From: Streptomonospora nanhaiensis
Lineage (GTDB): Bacteria > Actinomycetota > Actinomycetes > Streptosporangiales > Streptosporangiaceae
Length of the DNA stretch: 64,000 nt
Assembly (NCBI RefSeq): GCF_026642255.1
Contig: NZ_CP113264.1
Coordinates: 5,890,001 to 5,954,000 of the forward strand
Direction of reading: 5' to 3'
A model generated the notes under the pieces. That model did not search any database and was not told the origin of the DNA. It saw nothing but the letters and a program-made list of their open reading frames with translations. Both the position numbers and the translations under genes were made by a program. Positions 31,164 to 39,348 of the stretch are shown in pieces. How positions within the stretch are numbered: position 1 is the first letter of the stretch; every line of letters starts with the position of its first letter.

Positions 31164-32351
31164 CTACTCGGCGGGAACCGTGAACAGCAGGGCGTCGCCC
31201 TGGCCGCCGCCCCCGCACAGGGCCGCGGCGCCGAACCCGCCTCCGCGGCGGCGCAGCTCGTTGACCAGGTGCAGCGCGATGCGGGCCCCGGAGGCGCCGA
31301 TCGGGTGGCCGATCGCGATCGCGCCGCCGTTCACGTTGACGATGTCCTCGGAGACGCCCAGGTCCCTGATGGACTGCAGGCCCACCGCGGCGAACGCCTC
31401 GTTGATCTCGATCAGGTCCAGCTCCTCCACGGACCTCCCGGCCTTGGCCAGCGCGTGCCGGATCGCGTTGGACGGCTGGGAGTGCAGCGAGTTGTCCGGG
31501 CCCGCGACGTTCCCGTGGGCGCCGATCTCGGCGAGGACCGGGACGCCCAGCTCCTCCGCCCTGGCCCGGCTCATCACGACCACCGCGGCGGCGCCGTCGG
31601 AGATCTGGGACGACGAGCCCGCAGTGATGGTGCCCTCGCTGTCGAAGGCCGGGCGCAGCTTGCCCAGCCCCTCCGCCGTGGTGCCGGGCCGCACGCCCTC
31701 GTCGGCGGCGAACACGACCGGGTCGCCCTTGCGCTGGGGGATCTCCACGGGGACGATCTCCGCGTCGAAGTACCCCGCCTCCGCCGCTGCGGCGGCCCGC
31801 TGGTGCGAGCGGGCCGAGAACTCGTCCTGCTCGCGGCGGCCGATGCCGAGCTTGGCGTTGTGCCGCTCCGTGGAGGCGCCCATGGAGTCGCCCTCGAAGG
31901 CGTCGGTCAGACCGTCGTGCGCGGTCGCGTCCAGGACCTCGATCGACCCGTACTTGTAGCCCTTGCGGGACTTGGGGAGCAGGTGCGGGGCGTTGGTCAT
32001 GGACTCCATGCCCCCGGCCACCACCACGTCGAACTCGCCCGCGGAGATGAGCTGGTCCGCGAGGGCGATCGCGTCGAGGCCCGACAGGCAGACCTTGTTG
32101 ATCGTCACCGACGGCACGCTCATGGGGATGCCCGCCTTGACGGCGGCCTGGCGCGACGGGATCTGCCCGGCGCCGGCCTGGAGCACCTGTCCCATGACCA
32201 CGTATCCGACCTGTTCGCCGCTGATGCCCGCGCGTTCCAGGGCGGCCTTGACGGCGAAGCCGCCGAGATCGGCGGCGGAGAACCCGGCGAGGGAGCCGAG
32301 GAGTCTGCCGGTGGGGGTACGCGCCCCACCGACGATGACGGAACCGGGCAT
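31164..32351 (-). CDS. acetyl-CoA C-acetyltransferase (thiolase)
   Basis: 395 aa from ATG at 32349-32351; the open frame upstream has no conserved sequence. Thiolase fold with all catalytic residues: nucleophile C88 in NKVCLSGL, the NEAFA motif, H349 in GHPIGASG and C379 in CGGGGQG. Degradative or biosynthetic direction cannot be told from sequence; most likely it condenses two acetyl-CoA or cleaves acetoacetyl-CoA, feeding butyryl/crotonyl-CoA metabolism together with the 3-hydroxyacyl-CoA dehydrogenase at 36 kb. It is divergent from the epimerase gene (86 bases between starts), and meaB follows 245 bases downstream. Confidence 0.95.
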   Translation of the reverse strand: MPGSVIVGGARTPTGRLLGSLAGFSAADLGGFAVKAALERAGISGEQVGYVVMGQVLQAGAGQIPSRQAAVKAGIPMSVPSVTINKVCLSGLDAIALADQLISAGEFDVVVAGGMESMTNAPHLLPKSRKGYKYGSIEVLDATAHDGLTDAFEGDSMGASTERHNAKLGIGRREQDEFSARSHQRAAAAAEAGYFDAEIVPVEIPQRKGDPVVFAADEGVRPGTTAEGLGKLRPAFDSEGTITAGSSSQISDGAAAVVVMSRARAEELGVPVLAEIGAHGNVAGPDNSLHSQPSNAIRHALAKAGRSVEELDLIEINEAFAAVGLQSIRDLGVSEDIVNVNGGAIAIGHPIGASGARIALHLVNELRRRGGGFGAAALCGGGGQGDALLFTVPAE

Positions 32352-32437
32352 CGTAACTGGCCTCCAAGTGATGGGTGACGCACCTGGTCTGCAACGATAC
32401 CCACACCGCCGTCCTCGACCCTCGGGAGGTTCACGAC

Positions 32438-32896
32438 ATGGGCGAAGCACCCGGCCCGGCCAGCGCGTTCCCCGGCCTCACCCGCCTCGACCACGTGGGG
32501 ATCGCGTGCCGCGACCTCGACGCGTCCATCGCGTTCTACAGGAGGACCTACGGCTTCGAGGTGGAGCACGAGGAGGTGAACGAGGAACAGGGCGTCCGCG
32601 AGGCCATGCTCCGGATCAACGGCACGGACGACGGGGGCGCCACGTATCTGCAACTGCTCGAACCCACCCGCGACGACTCCCCGGTCGCGAAGTTCCTGGA
32701 ACGCAACGGCGAGGGGGTGCACCACATCGCCTTCGGCACGTCCGACGTCGCGCGGAGCGCCGAGGGGATCGGCGCACGCGGGGTGCGTGTGCTGAACCCC
32801 GAGCCCCGCACCGGGACGGCCGGGTCCAGGATCGTCTTCCTCCATCCGAAGGACAACGGGGGCGTGCTCACGGAGTTGGTGCAAACCGCGCACTGA
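32438..32896 (+). CDS. mce: methylmalonyl-CoA epimerase
   Basis: 152 aa from ATG at 32438, 8 nt after GGGAGG. VOC-superfamily protein of two beta-alpha-beta-beta-beta modules. Metal ligands: H19 in LDHVGIAC, H95 or H96 in GEGVHHIAFG and E146 in VLTELVQ, with Q72 as a possible fourth ligand. It interconverts (2R)- and (2S)-methylmalonyl-CoA, joining the propionyl-CoA carboxylase product and the B12-dependent mutase. Together with meaB and icmA it shows an active methylmalonyl/ethylmalonyl-type route, which also supplies polyketide extender units in such organisms. Divergent from the thiolase gene. Confidence 0.94.
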   Translation: MGEAPGPASAFPGLTRLDHVGIACRDLDASIAFYRRTYGFEVEHEEVNEEQGVREAMLRINGTDDGGATYLQLLEPTRDDSPVAKFLERNGEGVHHIAFGTSDVARSAEGIGARGVRVLNPEPRTGTAGSRIVFLHPKDNGGVLTELVQTAH

Positions 32897-33318
32897 CGCG
32901 GACGCGATTCCGAAACGACGTCACAAGGGCGTTCCGGACACATCACATCTTGAGTTCCAGCCGCACGGCTGACCTCAGACCCCGGCGGAAGTTACACGAA
33001 ACCCTCTTCCCAGGGGTTCCACGCTTGATAAAGTCGGCTAGCTGCCGGATGTGTTTTCCGGAGCTGGTCCATGTCTTGCAGTCCGGTGGTCGAGCCGGGT
33101 GGGCCGTCACACCGTGCCGCCGTGTCGTGATGGCATGGCGTACGCGGACGACATCGGAGGCGGTCAGGGGCTGCCGGCCCGCCGCACCGGTCCACCGCCC
33201 CCCGGTTCGCGCACCCCCTCCGGACACGCCCGTCCACCGGGGACGGCGCCACCGCCCCCATGCCGTCCCCGGTCCGTTTGCAAGTTAGCCGTCTCGCACC
33301 CGTTCAGGATTCCGCCAC
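32897..33318. other. long region upstream of the coiled-coil gene
   Basis: 422 bases with no supportable gene. The middle part (32,990-33,060) is relatively AT-rich, with TTGATA at about 33,025 as a possible -35 box. A leader hairpin lies at 33,236-33,273. The length suggests a regulated promoter for the FilP-like gene, but no known operator was recognised. Confidence 0.5.
33236..33273 (+). terminator. leader hairpin before the FilP-like gene
   Basis: 12-bp perfect stem ACCGGGGACGGC / GCCGTCCCCGGT with a 14-nt loop, ending 45 nt before the ATG at 33319. It may be an attenuator or mRNA-stabilising leader; less likely it is the distant terminator of mce. Confidence 0.5.
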
Positions 33319-34602
33319 ATGCCGTCAAACAACATTGACACCCAGCTCAACAACATCTTCGACGAAGACAACACCCCGCCCGAATTCGACGTGGTGCTGC
33401 GTGGCTATGACCGCACCCAGGTGACGGACTACCTGGACGGCCTGCGCAACGAGGTCAAGCAGAACAGCAAGCAGATCGAGAAGTTCAAGGCCGAGCTCAC
33501 CTCCAAGAACCGTCAGCTCCAGGAGCGGGAGCGCCCCTCCTACTCCGGCCTGGGCTCGCGGATCGAGGAGCTGCTGCGCCTCGCGGAGGAGCAGGCCAAC
33601 GAGCTGGTCCAGAGCGCGCAGATCGACGCCAACGACATCCGCTCGGCCGCCAAGATCGAGGCCGCGGAAATGCGCGCGGCCGCCGAGTCCGAGGCCACCG
33701 AGGTCCGGACCCTCGCCCAGCGCGAGGCCGACGAGCTGCGGCAGACCGCCGAGGCCGAGGCCGAGGAGATCAGCACCACGGCCCGCCGCGAGGCCGACGA
33801 GCTGGCCTCCACCACCGAGCGCGAGGTCCAGAAGAAGCGCTCCGCGGTCGACCACGAGATCGCCGAGAAGCGCGCCACCTTCGAGGGCGAGATCGCCAAG
33901 CTGCGCACGACCACCGAGCGCGAGTGCGCCCAGGCCCGTGCCGCCGCCAAGCGCGAGCGCGACGAGACCATCCAGTCGGCCAAGAGCCAGGCCGAGGAGC
34001 TGCGCAAGAACGCCGAGCGCGCGTTCGCCGAGTCCGAGGCCCGCCGCACCGAGACCGAGGACCAGTTCGAGCTCCAGCTGGCCGACCGCCGCGCCGAGGC
34101 CGAGCGCCAGGACGCCGAGCGCCTGGCGGCCGCCCAGGCCGCCACCCAGAAGATGGTCAACGAGGCGGAGGAGCGGGCCTCCAGCGCCGAGCAGCGCGCC
34201 ACCAAGGCGAGCCAGCAGGCGGAGCAGACCCGCCGCGACGCCGAGAACCACGCCAAGCAGCTGGTCGGCAACGCCAAGAAGAACGCCTCGCAGATCGAGG
34301 CCGAGGCCAAGTCGAAGTCGGAGCACCAGCTCAGCGACGCCAAGGCCGAGGCCAACCGGATCATGACGGCCGCCCGCAAGGAGGTCGACGAGCTCAACCG
34401 CCAGCGCGACAGCATCCAGTCGCACCTCCAGCAGCTGCGCCAGCTGCTCGGTGGCGGCGCCGCCCCGGCTCCGGCCCCGGTCGCCCCCGCCGCCCCGGCC
34501 CCCGCCGCGATCGCCCACCAGGAGCCCGCCGCGGCCGAGGAGACCAAGCAGCCGGCGCACTCCGGCAAGGGCGCCGACGACGAGGACTGGTGGCAGGAGT
34601 AG
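33319..34602 (+). CDS. FilP/DivIVA-like coiled-coil cytoskeletal protein
   Basis: 427 aa. The N-terminus has a DivIVA-like turn, EFDVVLRGYDRTQVTDYLDGL (22-42), followed by a short coil, a PSYSGLGSRIEELLRLAEEQA element (73-93) that is a hallmark of Streptomyces FilP, and then an almost uninterrupted alpha-helical coiled coil rich in Ala, Glu, Arg and Gln to about residue 375. The tail is Pro/Ala-rich and ends in acidic DDEDWWQE. FilP and Scy organise polar growth with DivIVA at hyphal tips. In Streptomyces filP and scy sit next to mce, thiolase and meaB, as here, but as two genes (about 310 and 1,300 aa); here a single intermediate-length gene is found. Likely cytoskeletal; filament formation is inferred. 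Confidence 0.88.
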   Translation: MPSNNIDTQLNNIFDEDNTPPEFDVVLRGYDRTQVTDYLDGLRNEVKQNSKQIEKFKAELTSKNRQLQERERPSYSGLGSRIEELLRLAEEQANELVQSAQIDANDIRSAAKIEAAEMRAAAESEATEVRTLAQREADELRQTAEAEAEEISTTARREADELASTTEREVQKKRSAVDHEIAEKRATFEGEIAKLRTTTERECAQARAAAKRERDETIQSAKSQAEELRKNAERAFAESEARRTETEDQFELQLADRRAEAERQDAERLAAAQAATQKMVNEAEERASSAEQRATKASQQAEQTRRDAENHAKQLVGNAKKNASQIEAEAKSKSEHQLSDAKAEANRIMTAARKEVDELNRQRDSIQSHLQQLRQLLGGGAAPAPAPVAPAAPAPAAIAHQEPAAAEETKQPAHSGKGADDEDWWQE

Positions 34603-34661
34603 CGCCCAGGCCGCACCGCGGCCGCCGCGTCCCCGCCCCGGGCGGAGCCGGTGAGCGCATG

Positions 34662-34697
34662 GAAGGGCCCGCCTCCCCCCGGGGAGGCGGGCCCTTC
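34662..34697 (+). terminator. terminator after the FilP-like gene
   Basis: Perfect 16-bp stem GAAGGGCCCGCCTCCC with loop CCCG, 60 nt past the stop. Confidence 0.82.
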
Positions 34698-34898
34698 GCC
34701 GTCGAAGGCCCGTGACCTGCCACGCGGCCGGCGGTGACGGCACGTTCCGCCCGTCCGTCCGGGCCCGCGCGGGCCGAGGCCGACGTGACCACCGGGGCCG
34801 GAGCAGCCGCAGGGGTCGATGTGACTCAAGAGGCCCCCGGGATCGAGAACGCCTCCACGGGGAGACGTACGACTCATCTCCCCCGCGGGGGTCCGCTC

Positions 34899-35639
34899 CT
34901 ACGCGAGGGTGCGGACGTCCTTCTCGTAGGGGCCGTCCCACTCGGTCGGCAGCGGGTACGCCTCCGGGCTGACCCTTCTGACGATCTCGTCGAGCACCCG
35001 GCGCACGTACGGCTCGCCCACCCACAGGTGCTTGGCCCCGTCCACACCGATCACCTCGGCCTGCGTGAGCGGCTTGAACCGCTCCCTGGCCTCGGCCGGG
35101 CGCAGGTAGTCGTCGTGCTCGGGGACCAGGGCCACCACCGGCTTGCCGGTCTCGGCCCACGCCGCCATGTCGGACTCGTCGGCGCGGTGCAGCGGCGGGG
35201 ACAGCAGGAGGGCGCCCCGCACCTGCGGGTCTGCGCCCCACTTGAGGGCCAGCTCGGTGCCGAAGGACCAGCCGAGCAGCCAGGGCTCGGGCAGGCCCTC
35301 GAACTCCGTGAACTCGATGGCCGCGACCACGTCGTGGCGCTCGGTCTCGCCCTCGCCGAACTCGCCCTGGCTGGTGCCGTGGCGCGACGTCGTGCCGCGC
35401 GTGTTGAACCGGAGCACCGCGACGCCGGCCAGTGCGGGGAGCCGGAACGACGCCTTGCGCAGGACATGGCTGTCCATCATGCCCTCGGCGGTGGGCAGCG
35501 GGTGCAGGCACACCAGCGTGGCCACCGGGGCCCGGTCCTCGGGCAGGGCCAGCTCACCGACCAGCTCCAGGCCGTCGGCGGTGTGCAGGGTGATGGGTCG
35601 TCTCACGGCGGGCAGCACCGTGGTGGCTCGAATCTCCAT
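34899..35639 (-). CDS. alpha/beta hydrolase
   Basis: 246 aa from ATG at 35637-35639. Compact alpha/beta hydrolase: CLHPLPTAEGMMDSHV oxyanion-hole loop, FNTRGT, nucleophile elbow LGWSFG with S125, acid D176 or D177 in PEHDDYL and catalytic histidine H204 in GAKHLWVGE. All triad positions are filled, unlike the hydrolase at 4.8 kb. The RFNTRGTTSRHG block and overall length place it with the dienelactone-hydrolase-like conserved actinobacterial group. Substrate unknown. It precedes, on the same strand, no close partner; the small zinc-ribbon-like gene lies 115 bases upstream and may be cotranscribed. Confidence 0.87.
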   Translation of the reverse strand: MEIRATTVLPAVRRPITLHTADGLELVGELALPEDRAPVATLVCLHPLPTAEGMMDSHVLRKASFRLPALAGVAVLRFNTRGTTSRHGTSQGEFGEGETERHDVVAAIEFTEFEGLPEPWLLGWSFGTELALKWGADPQVRGALLLSPPLHRADESDMAAWAETGKPVVALVPEHDDYLRPAEARERFKPLTQAEVIGVDGAKHLWVGEPYVRRVLDEIVRRVSPEAYPLPTEWDGPYEKDVRTLA

Positions 35640-35754
35640 GGCTCCTCGTCTCCTGGGTGGGTGGGCGCCCCGCGCGGCGGGCCTGCCGACGCGGGCCCGC
35701 GGGAGGCGGACCGGGGCGGGGCGGGCCGGGGGCGGGTCCTCCGGGCGGCCGGGC

Positions 35755-36084
35755 TCAGCGGCGCGGGGCCCGGGGGGAGCGGTGCGAACGCCGGTCCCAG
35801 CAGGAGGAGTGCCAGTGGCGCCGGTCCCCGCCGTCGCCGTAGGGGCGCCAGGCCACCACGTGGGGCATGCCGGACGGGATCTCCTGCGCGCAGCCGGGGC
35901 ACCGGTAGGCCTTGACGGCGGACGCCCCGGGGATACGACGTGTGACCCACTCCCCGTCCGGGCCGGCCTCGCGGCGCTGCCCGCCGGTGACGCGCAGCAT
36001 GAGTGCGTCCTCGTCGGGGACCCCACCGGAGGAGTCACGGCCCCGGGTGGGTTTGCGGCGGGGGGAGTTTCGTCGCGGGCTCAC
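35755..36084 (-). CDS. conserved small protein with zinc-ribbon-like motif
   Basis: 109 aa, very basic at both ends. The central part has CPGCAQEIPSGMPHVVAWRP (62-81) and RRHWHSSCW (88-96): a CxxC pair with later His and Cys residues in ideal positions for a single zinc site. Similar proteins are encoded next to the 3-hydroxyacyl-CoA dehydrogenase and nucS genes in other actinobacteria and are annotated as hypothetical. The charged ends and possible zinc knuckle would fit nucleic-acid binding, but there is no direct evidence. Start is taken at ATG 36082-36084; an internal ATG at residue 29 would also keep the motif. Confidence 0.75.
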   Translation of the reverse strand: MSPRRNSPRRKPTRGRDSSGGVPDEDALMLRVTGGQRREAGPDGEWVTRRIPGASAVKAYRCPGCAQEIPSGMPHVVAWRPYGDGGDRRHWHSSCWDRRSHRSPRAPRR

Positions 36085-36108
36085 ACCGTCAAGGGTAGGA
36101 GAGAAACG

Positions 36109-36146
36109 GCAGTGGCCGCCGTCACACCGGCGACGGCGGCCACTGC
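36109..36146 (-). terminator. terminator after the 3-hydroxyacyl-CoA dehydrogenase gene
   Basis: Perfect 15-bp stem GCAGTGGCCGCCGTC with an 8-nt loop, 21 nt past the stop. Confidence 0.8.
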
Positions 36147-36166
36147 GTGAGCGGGCCCGGAGCGGA

Positions 36167-37381
36167 TCAGCCGTGGCAGGCGCAGCCGCCGCCGTGGCCC
36201 TGCCCCTCCTCGGCGTCGGGCAGCTGGTCCATCAGGAGCGGTGCGGGCACCGCGATCGTGGTCAGGCTGTACTCGCCCATCGCCATCAGGGTGGTGACCA
36301 CGGACTCCGCGCCGCGGTCCGCCAGGAGCTCGGTCGGACCCTTGGGGTAACCGCAGCCGAACCGCATCGCGGTGTCGACGTCCTTGGCCGAGGCGTAGCC
36401 GTCGCCGATCATGCGCAGGGCGTCGTCGATCTGCGGGGCGATGAGGATCTCCCCGAGGTCGAGGGTCTCCTCGTCCCGGATCATCTCGGCGTAGCGGCTC
36501 TCGGCCCGGGGCTCCGGCTCCTCGGAGCGGCCCTCGTGGAAGCCCAGGCCGGTCTTGCGGCCCAGCTGTCCCGCGGCGACCATGCGGCGCAGCAGCGGCG
36601 AGGCGGTGAAGCGCGGGTCGCGGTACTCCTCCCACAGGACGTCCATGACGGCGAGGCACACGTCCAGGCCGACCAGGTCGGCGAGGGCGAGCGGCCCCAT
36701 GGGCAGGTCCGCGGCCTTCTTGGCGGCGGCGTCGATCTCCGCGCGGGTGGCGATCCCCCGCTCGTACAGGCGGACGGCGTCGTTGATGTAGGGCACGAGC
36801 AGCGCGTTGGCGACGAACCCGGCACGGTCCCCGACCGCCACGGGCGTCTTGCCGATGCGCTTGGCGACCTCGGTGACCACGTCGACGGTCTCTTCGCCGG
36901 TGGACACCGTGGTGATCACCTCGACCAGCTTCATGACCGGCGCCGGGTTGAAGAAGTGCAGACCGACGACCTTCTCGGGCCGTCCGGTGAGCGCCGCGAT
37001 CTCGGTGACCGACAGGGACGACGTGTTGGTGGCCAGGATCGTCCCGGGCGGACAGATCCTGTCCAGGTCCGCGAAGACGTCCTTCTTGACGTCCATCCGC
37101 TCGGGGACGGCCTCGACGACGAAGTCCGCGTCGGCGAGATCCTCCCGCGAGGTGGTGAACGTCAGGCGGGCGTCGATCCCGGAGCGTTCCTCCTCGGTGA
37201 GTTTGCCCTTGCTGACCGCGCGCGAGAGGGACTTGTCCATGTGACTGCGGCCGCGGTCGACGGCGGCCTGGTCGATCTCGACCCCGATGACGTTGAACCC
37301 CGCGCGGGCGAACACCTCTGCGATGCCCGCGCCCATCGCGCCGAGTCCGACGACACCGACCTTGTCAAATTCCTGCACCAT
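36167..37381 (-). CDS. 3-hydroxyacyl-CoA (3-hydroxybutyryl-CoA) dehydrogenase
   Basis: 404 aa from ATG at 37379-37381; the frame is open upstream but the Rossmann fold starts at once after this codon. NAD-binding loop GLGAMG at 12-17; ATNTSSLSVTEIA; catalytic His in GLHFFNPAPVMKLVEV with the following Glu; DRAGFVANALLVPYINDA; then two tandem C-terminal 3HCDH domains, the second ending near 385. It oxidises 3-hydroxyacyl-CoA with NAD, as in beta-oxidation or butyryl-CoA metabolism. The last eleven residues, including GGGCACHG, form an odd Gly/Cys/His tail that could bind a metal. It is divergent from nucS (239 bases between starts). Confidence 0.94.
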   Translation of the reverse strand: MVQEFDKVGVVGLGAMGAGIAEVFARAGFNVIGVEIDQAAVDRGRSHMDKSLSRAVSKGKLTEEERSGIDARLTFTTSREDLADADFVVEAVPERMDVKKDVFADLDRICPPGTILATNTSSLSVTEIAALTGRPEKVVGLHFFNPAPVMKLVEVITTVSTGEETVDVVTEVAKRIGKTPVAVGDRAGFVANALLVPYINDAVRLYERGIATRAEIDAAAKKAADLPMGPLALADLVGLDVCLAVMDVLWEEYRDPRFTASPLLRRMVAAGQLGRKTGLGFHEGRSEEPEPRAESRYAEMIRDEETLDLGEILIAPQIDDALRMIGDGYASAKDVDTAMRFGCGYPKGPTELLADRGAESVVTTLMAMGEYSLTTIAVPAPLLMDQLPDAEEGQGHGGGCACHG

Positions 37382-37620
37382 ACGCCCAAGACTAAAGGGC
37401 GGGACCCCGTGGACGGCGCACGGGATGCCCCGGGCGGGCACTGCGTGCCGCGGGCGGCGCCGAAGCGCCGGCGCCGAGGCGCTCCCCGCCTCCGGCGCGC
37501 CGAGGCCGCGTCCGGCCCCGGACACGGGGAGGAGGGCCCCGGACCCGTCCGGGGCGGCCGCTCCCGGCGGGAGGGCGGTTCGGGTCCGCCCGCCCGCCGG
37601 AGGCGGTAACGTGGCGTTTC

Positions 37621-38298
37621 GTGCGTCTCGTCATCGCTCGGTGCAGCGTCGACTACGTCGGCCGGCTCACCGCACACCTGCCCATGGCTCCCCGGCTGAT
37701 CCTCATCAAGGCCGACGGGAGCGTGTCCATCCACGCCGACGACCGGGCGTTCAAACCGCTGAACTGGATGAACCCGCCGTGCAAGCTCCGTGAGGAGACC
37801 GTCGAGGACGGGCCGGACCTGTGGACCGTCACCCACGGCAAGTCCGGCGAGAAGCTGGTGCTGACCGTCGAGGAGGTCATGCACGACACCTCCCACGAGC
37901 TCGGCAAGGACCCCGGCCTCCAGAAGGACGGCGTCGAGGCCCACCTCCAGGAACTGCTCGCCGAGCACATCACCACGCTGGGCGAGGGCTACACGCTCAT
38001 CCGCCGCGAGTTCCCGACGGCGATCGGCCCGGTCGACATCCTGTGCCGCGACGCGGGCAACGCCACGGTGGCCGTCGAGCTGAAGCGCCGGGGCGACATC
38101 GACGGCGTCGAGCAGCTCACGCGCTACCTGGAACTGCTCAACCGGGATCCGCAGCTCGCCCCCGTGCGCGGCGTCTTCGCGGCTCAGGAGATCAAACCCC
38201 AGGCCCGCGTCCTGGCCGAGGACCGCGGCATCTCCTGCGTGGTGCTGGACTACGACGCGCTGCGCGGTATCGAGCCCGACGTCCTGCGCCTGTTCTGA
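37621..38298 (+). CDS. nucS: mismatch-specific endonuclease NucS (EndoMS)
   Basis: 225 aa from GTG at 37621. N-terminal DNA-binding and dimerisation domain (1-110), C-terminal RecB-like nuclease domain. Catalytic residues: D139 in GPVDILCRD, E153 and K155 in VAVELKRRG, with E130 upstream. The C-terminal LRLF is in the position of the beta-clamp-interacting peptide of NucS. In actinobacteria, which lack MutS and MutL, NucS makes double-strand cuts at G-T, G-G and T-T mismatches and holds down mutation and homeologous recombination. A single-gene unit with its own terminator; the start has only a distant GGAGGCGG upstream. Confidence 0.95.
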   Translation: MRLVIARCSVDYVGRLTAHLPMAPRLILIKADGSVSIHADDRAFKPLNWMNPPCKLREETVEDGPDLWTVTHGKSGEKLVLTVEEVMHDTSHELGKDPGLQKDGVEAHLQELLAEHITTLGEGYTLIRREFPTAIGPVDILCRDAGNATVAVELKRRGDIDGVEQLTRYLELLNRDPQLAPVRGVFAAQEIKPQARVLAEDRGISCVVLDYDALRGIEPDVLRLF

Positions 38299-38345
38299 CC
38301 CCCTCCCGGCCGCCGCCCGCGGCGCCGGACCCCACCCGGCTCTCC

Positions 38346-38376
38346 GAGGCCCCCGGCGACACCCGCCGGGGGCCTC
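38346..38376 (+). terminator. terminator after nucS
   Basis: Perfect 13-bp stem GAGGCCCCCGGCG with loop ACACC, 48 nt past the nucS stop. Confidence 0.78.
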
Positions 38377-38472
38377 CGCCGTGCCCGCCCCGCCGCCGTC
38401 GTCCGATCGGAGGACCCCCGGCGGCCCGGCGGCCGATACCCCCGGCGGCCCCGTGCCGGAAGAGTCGGTCCC

Positions 38473-39348
38473 ATGAGCGGAGAAGCGATCGAGGTACGCG
38501 GCCTCACCAAGAGATACGGGGACGACACAGCCGTGGCGGGCGTCGACCTGACCGTGCACCGCGGCGAGGTGTTCTCGTTCCTCGGCCCCAACGGCGCGGG
38601 GAAGTCCACCACCGTCGAGATCCTGGAGGGCTTCCGGCGCAGGGACGGGGGCTCCGTCCGCGTCCTCGGCGAGGACCCGGGCACGGCCGGGCGCGTGTGG
38701 CGGTCGCGGATCGGCGTCGTCTGGCAGCAGGAGACCCAGGTCCCCGCGCTCCCGGTACGCGACCTGGTCCGCCACTTCGCGGGCTACTACCCCGAGAGCC
38801 ACGACCCCGACGAGGTGGTCGAGCGGGTCGGCCTGGCGGAGAAGGCCAAGGCGCTGCCCTCCTCCCTGTCCGGCGGACAGCGCCGCCGGCTGGACGTGGC
38901 CCTCGGCATCGTGGGCCGTCCCGAACTCCTGTTCCTGGACGAGCCCACCACGGGGTTCGACCCGCAGGCCAGGAGGGACTTCTGGTCCCTCGTCCGCGAG
39001 CTCGCCGACGGGGGGACCAGCATCGTGCTGACCACCCACTACCTGGAGGAGGCGGAGGAACTCGCCGACCGCGTGTGCGTGATCGCGCGCGGGAGGGTCC
39101 GGGCCCTGGGCGATCCCGCCACCCTGGGCGGACGGGCCTCCGCCCGGGCCACGGTGCACTGGACCGTCGAGGGGCGTCGGCGCGAGACCGTCACCGACGA
39201 GCCGGCCCGGGTCGTGGGCGAGCTGTCCGCGTGCTTCGACGGCGAGGTGCCGGGGCTGAGCGTGCACCGCCCCACCCTGGAGGAGACCTACCTGGAACTG
39301 ATCGGACAGGACGGCGGCGCGGAGGCCGCCGGGAGGAGCACCGTATGA
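38473..39348 (+). CDS. ABC exporter ATP-binding protein
   Basis: 291 aa, DrrA/CcmA-like ATPase of an ABC-2 type exporter. Walker A GPNGAGKST at 38-46, Q-loop in VWQQETQVP, signature SLSGGQRRRLD, Walker B and D-loop LFLDEPTTGFDPQARR, H-loop LTTHYLEEAEE. The final 70 residues form the domain typical of drug/natural-product exporters. Its partner is the permease that starts inside its stop codon (ATGA overlap), then a histidine kinase and response regulator follow, so the four genes form one operon. Such exporter/two-component units usually respond to cell-envelope stress or an antibiotic. The cargo is unknown. Confidence 0.93.
   Translation: MSGEAIEVRGLTKRYGDDTAVAGVDLTVHRGEVFSFLGPNGAGKSTTVEILEGFRRRDGGSVRVLGEDPGTAGRVWRSRIGVVWQQETQVPALPVRDLVRHFAGYYPESHDPDEVVERVGLAEKAKALPSSLSGGQRRRLDVALGIVGRPELLFLDEPTTGFDPQARRDFWSLVRELADGGTSIVLTTHYLEEAEELADRVCVIARGRVRALGDPATLGGRASARATVHWTVEGRRRETVTDEPARVVGELSACFDGEVPGLSVHRPTLEETYLELIGQDGGAEAAGRSTV

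Noticed and set aside
29971..32406. An 811-codon frame joining meaB to sequence within the thiolase gene
   Set aside because: meaB has its own start with TAGGAG at 30918; the upstream part is the thiolase gene in another frame.
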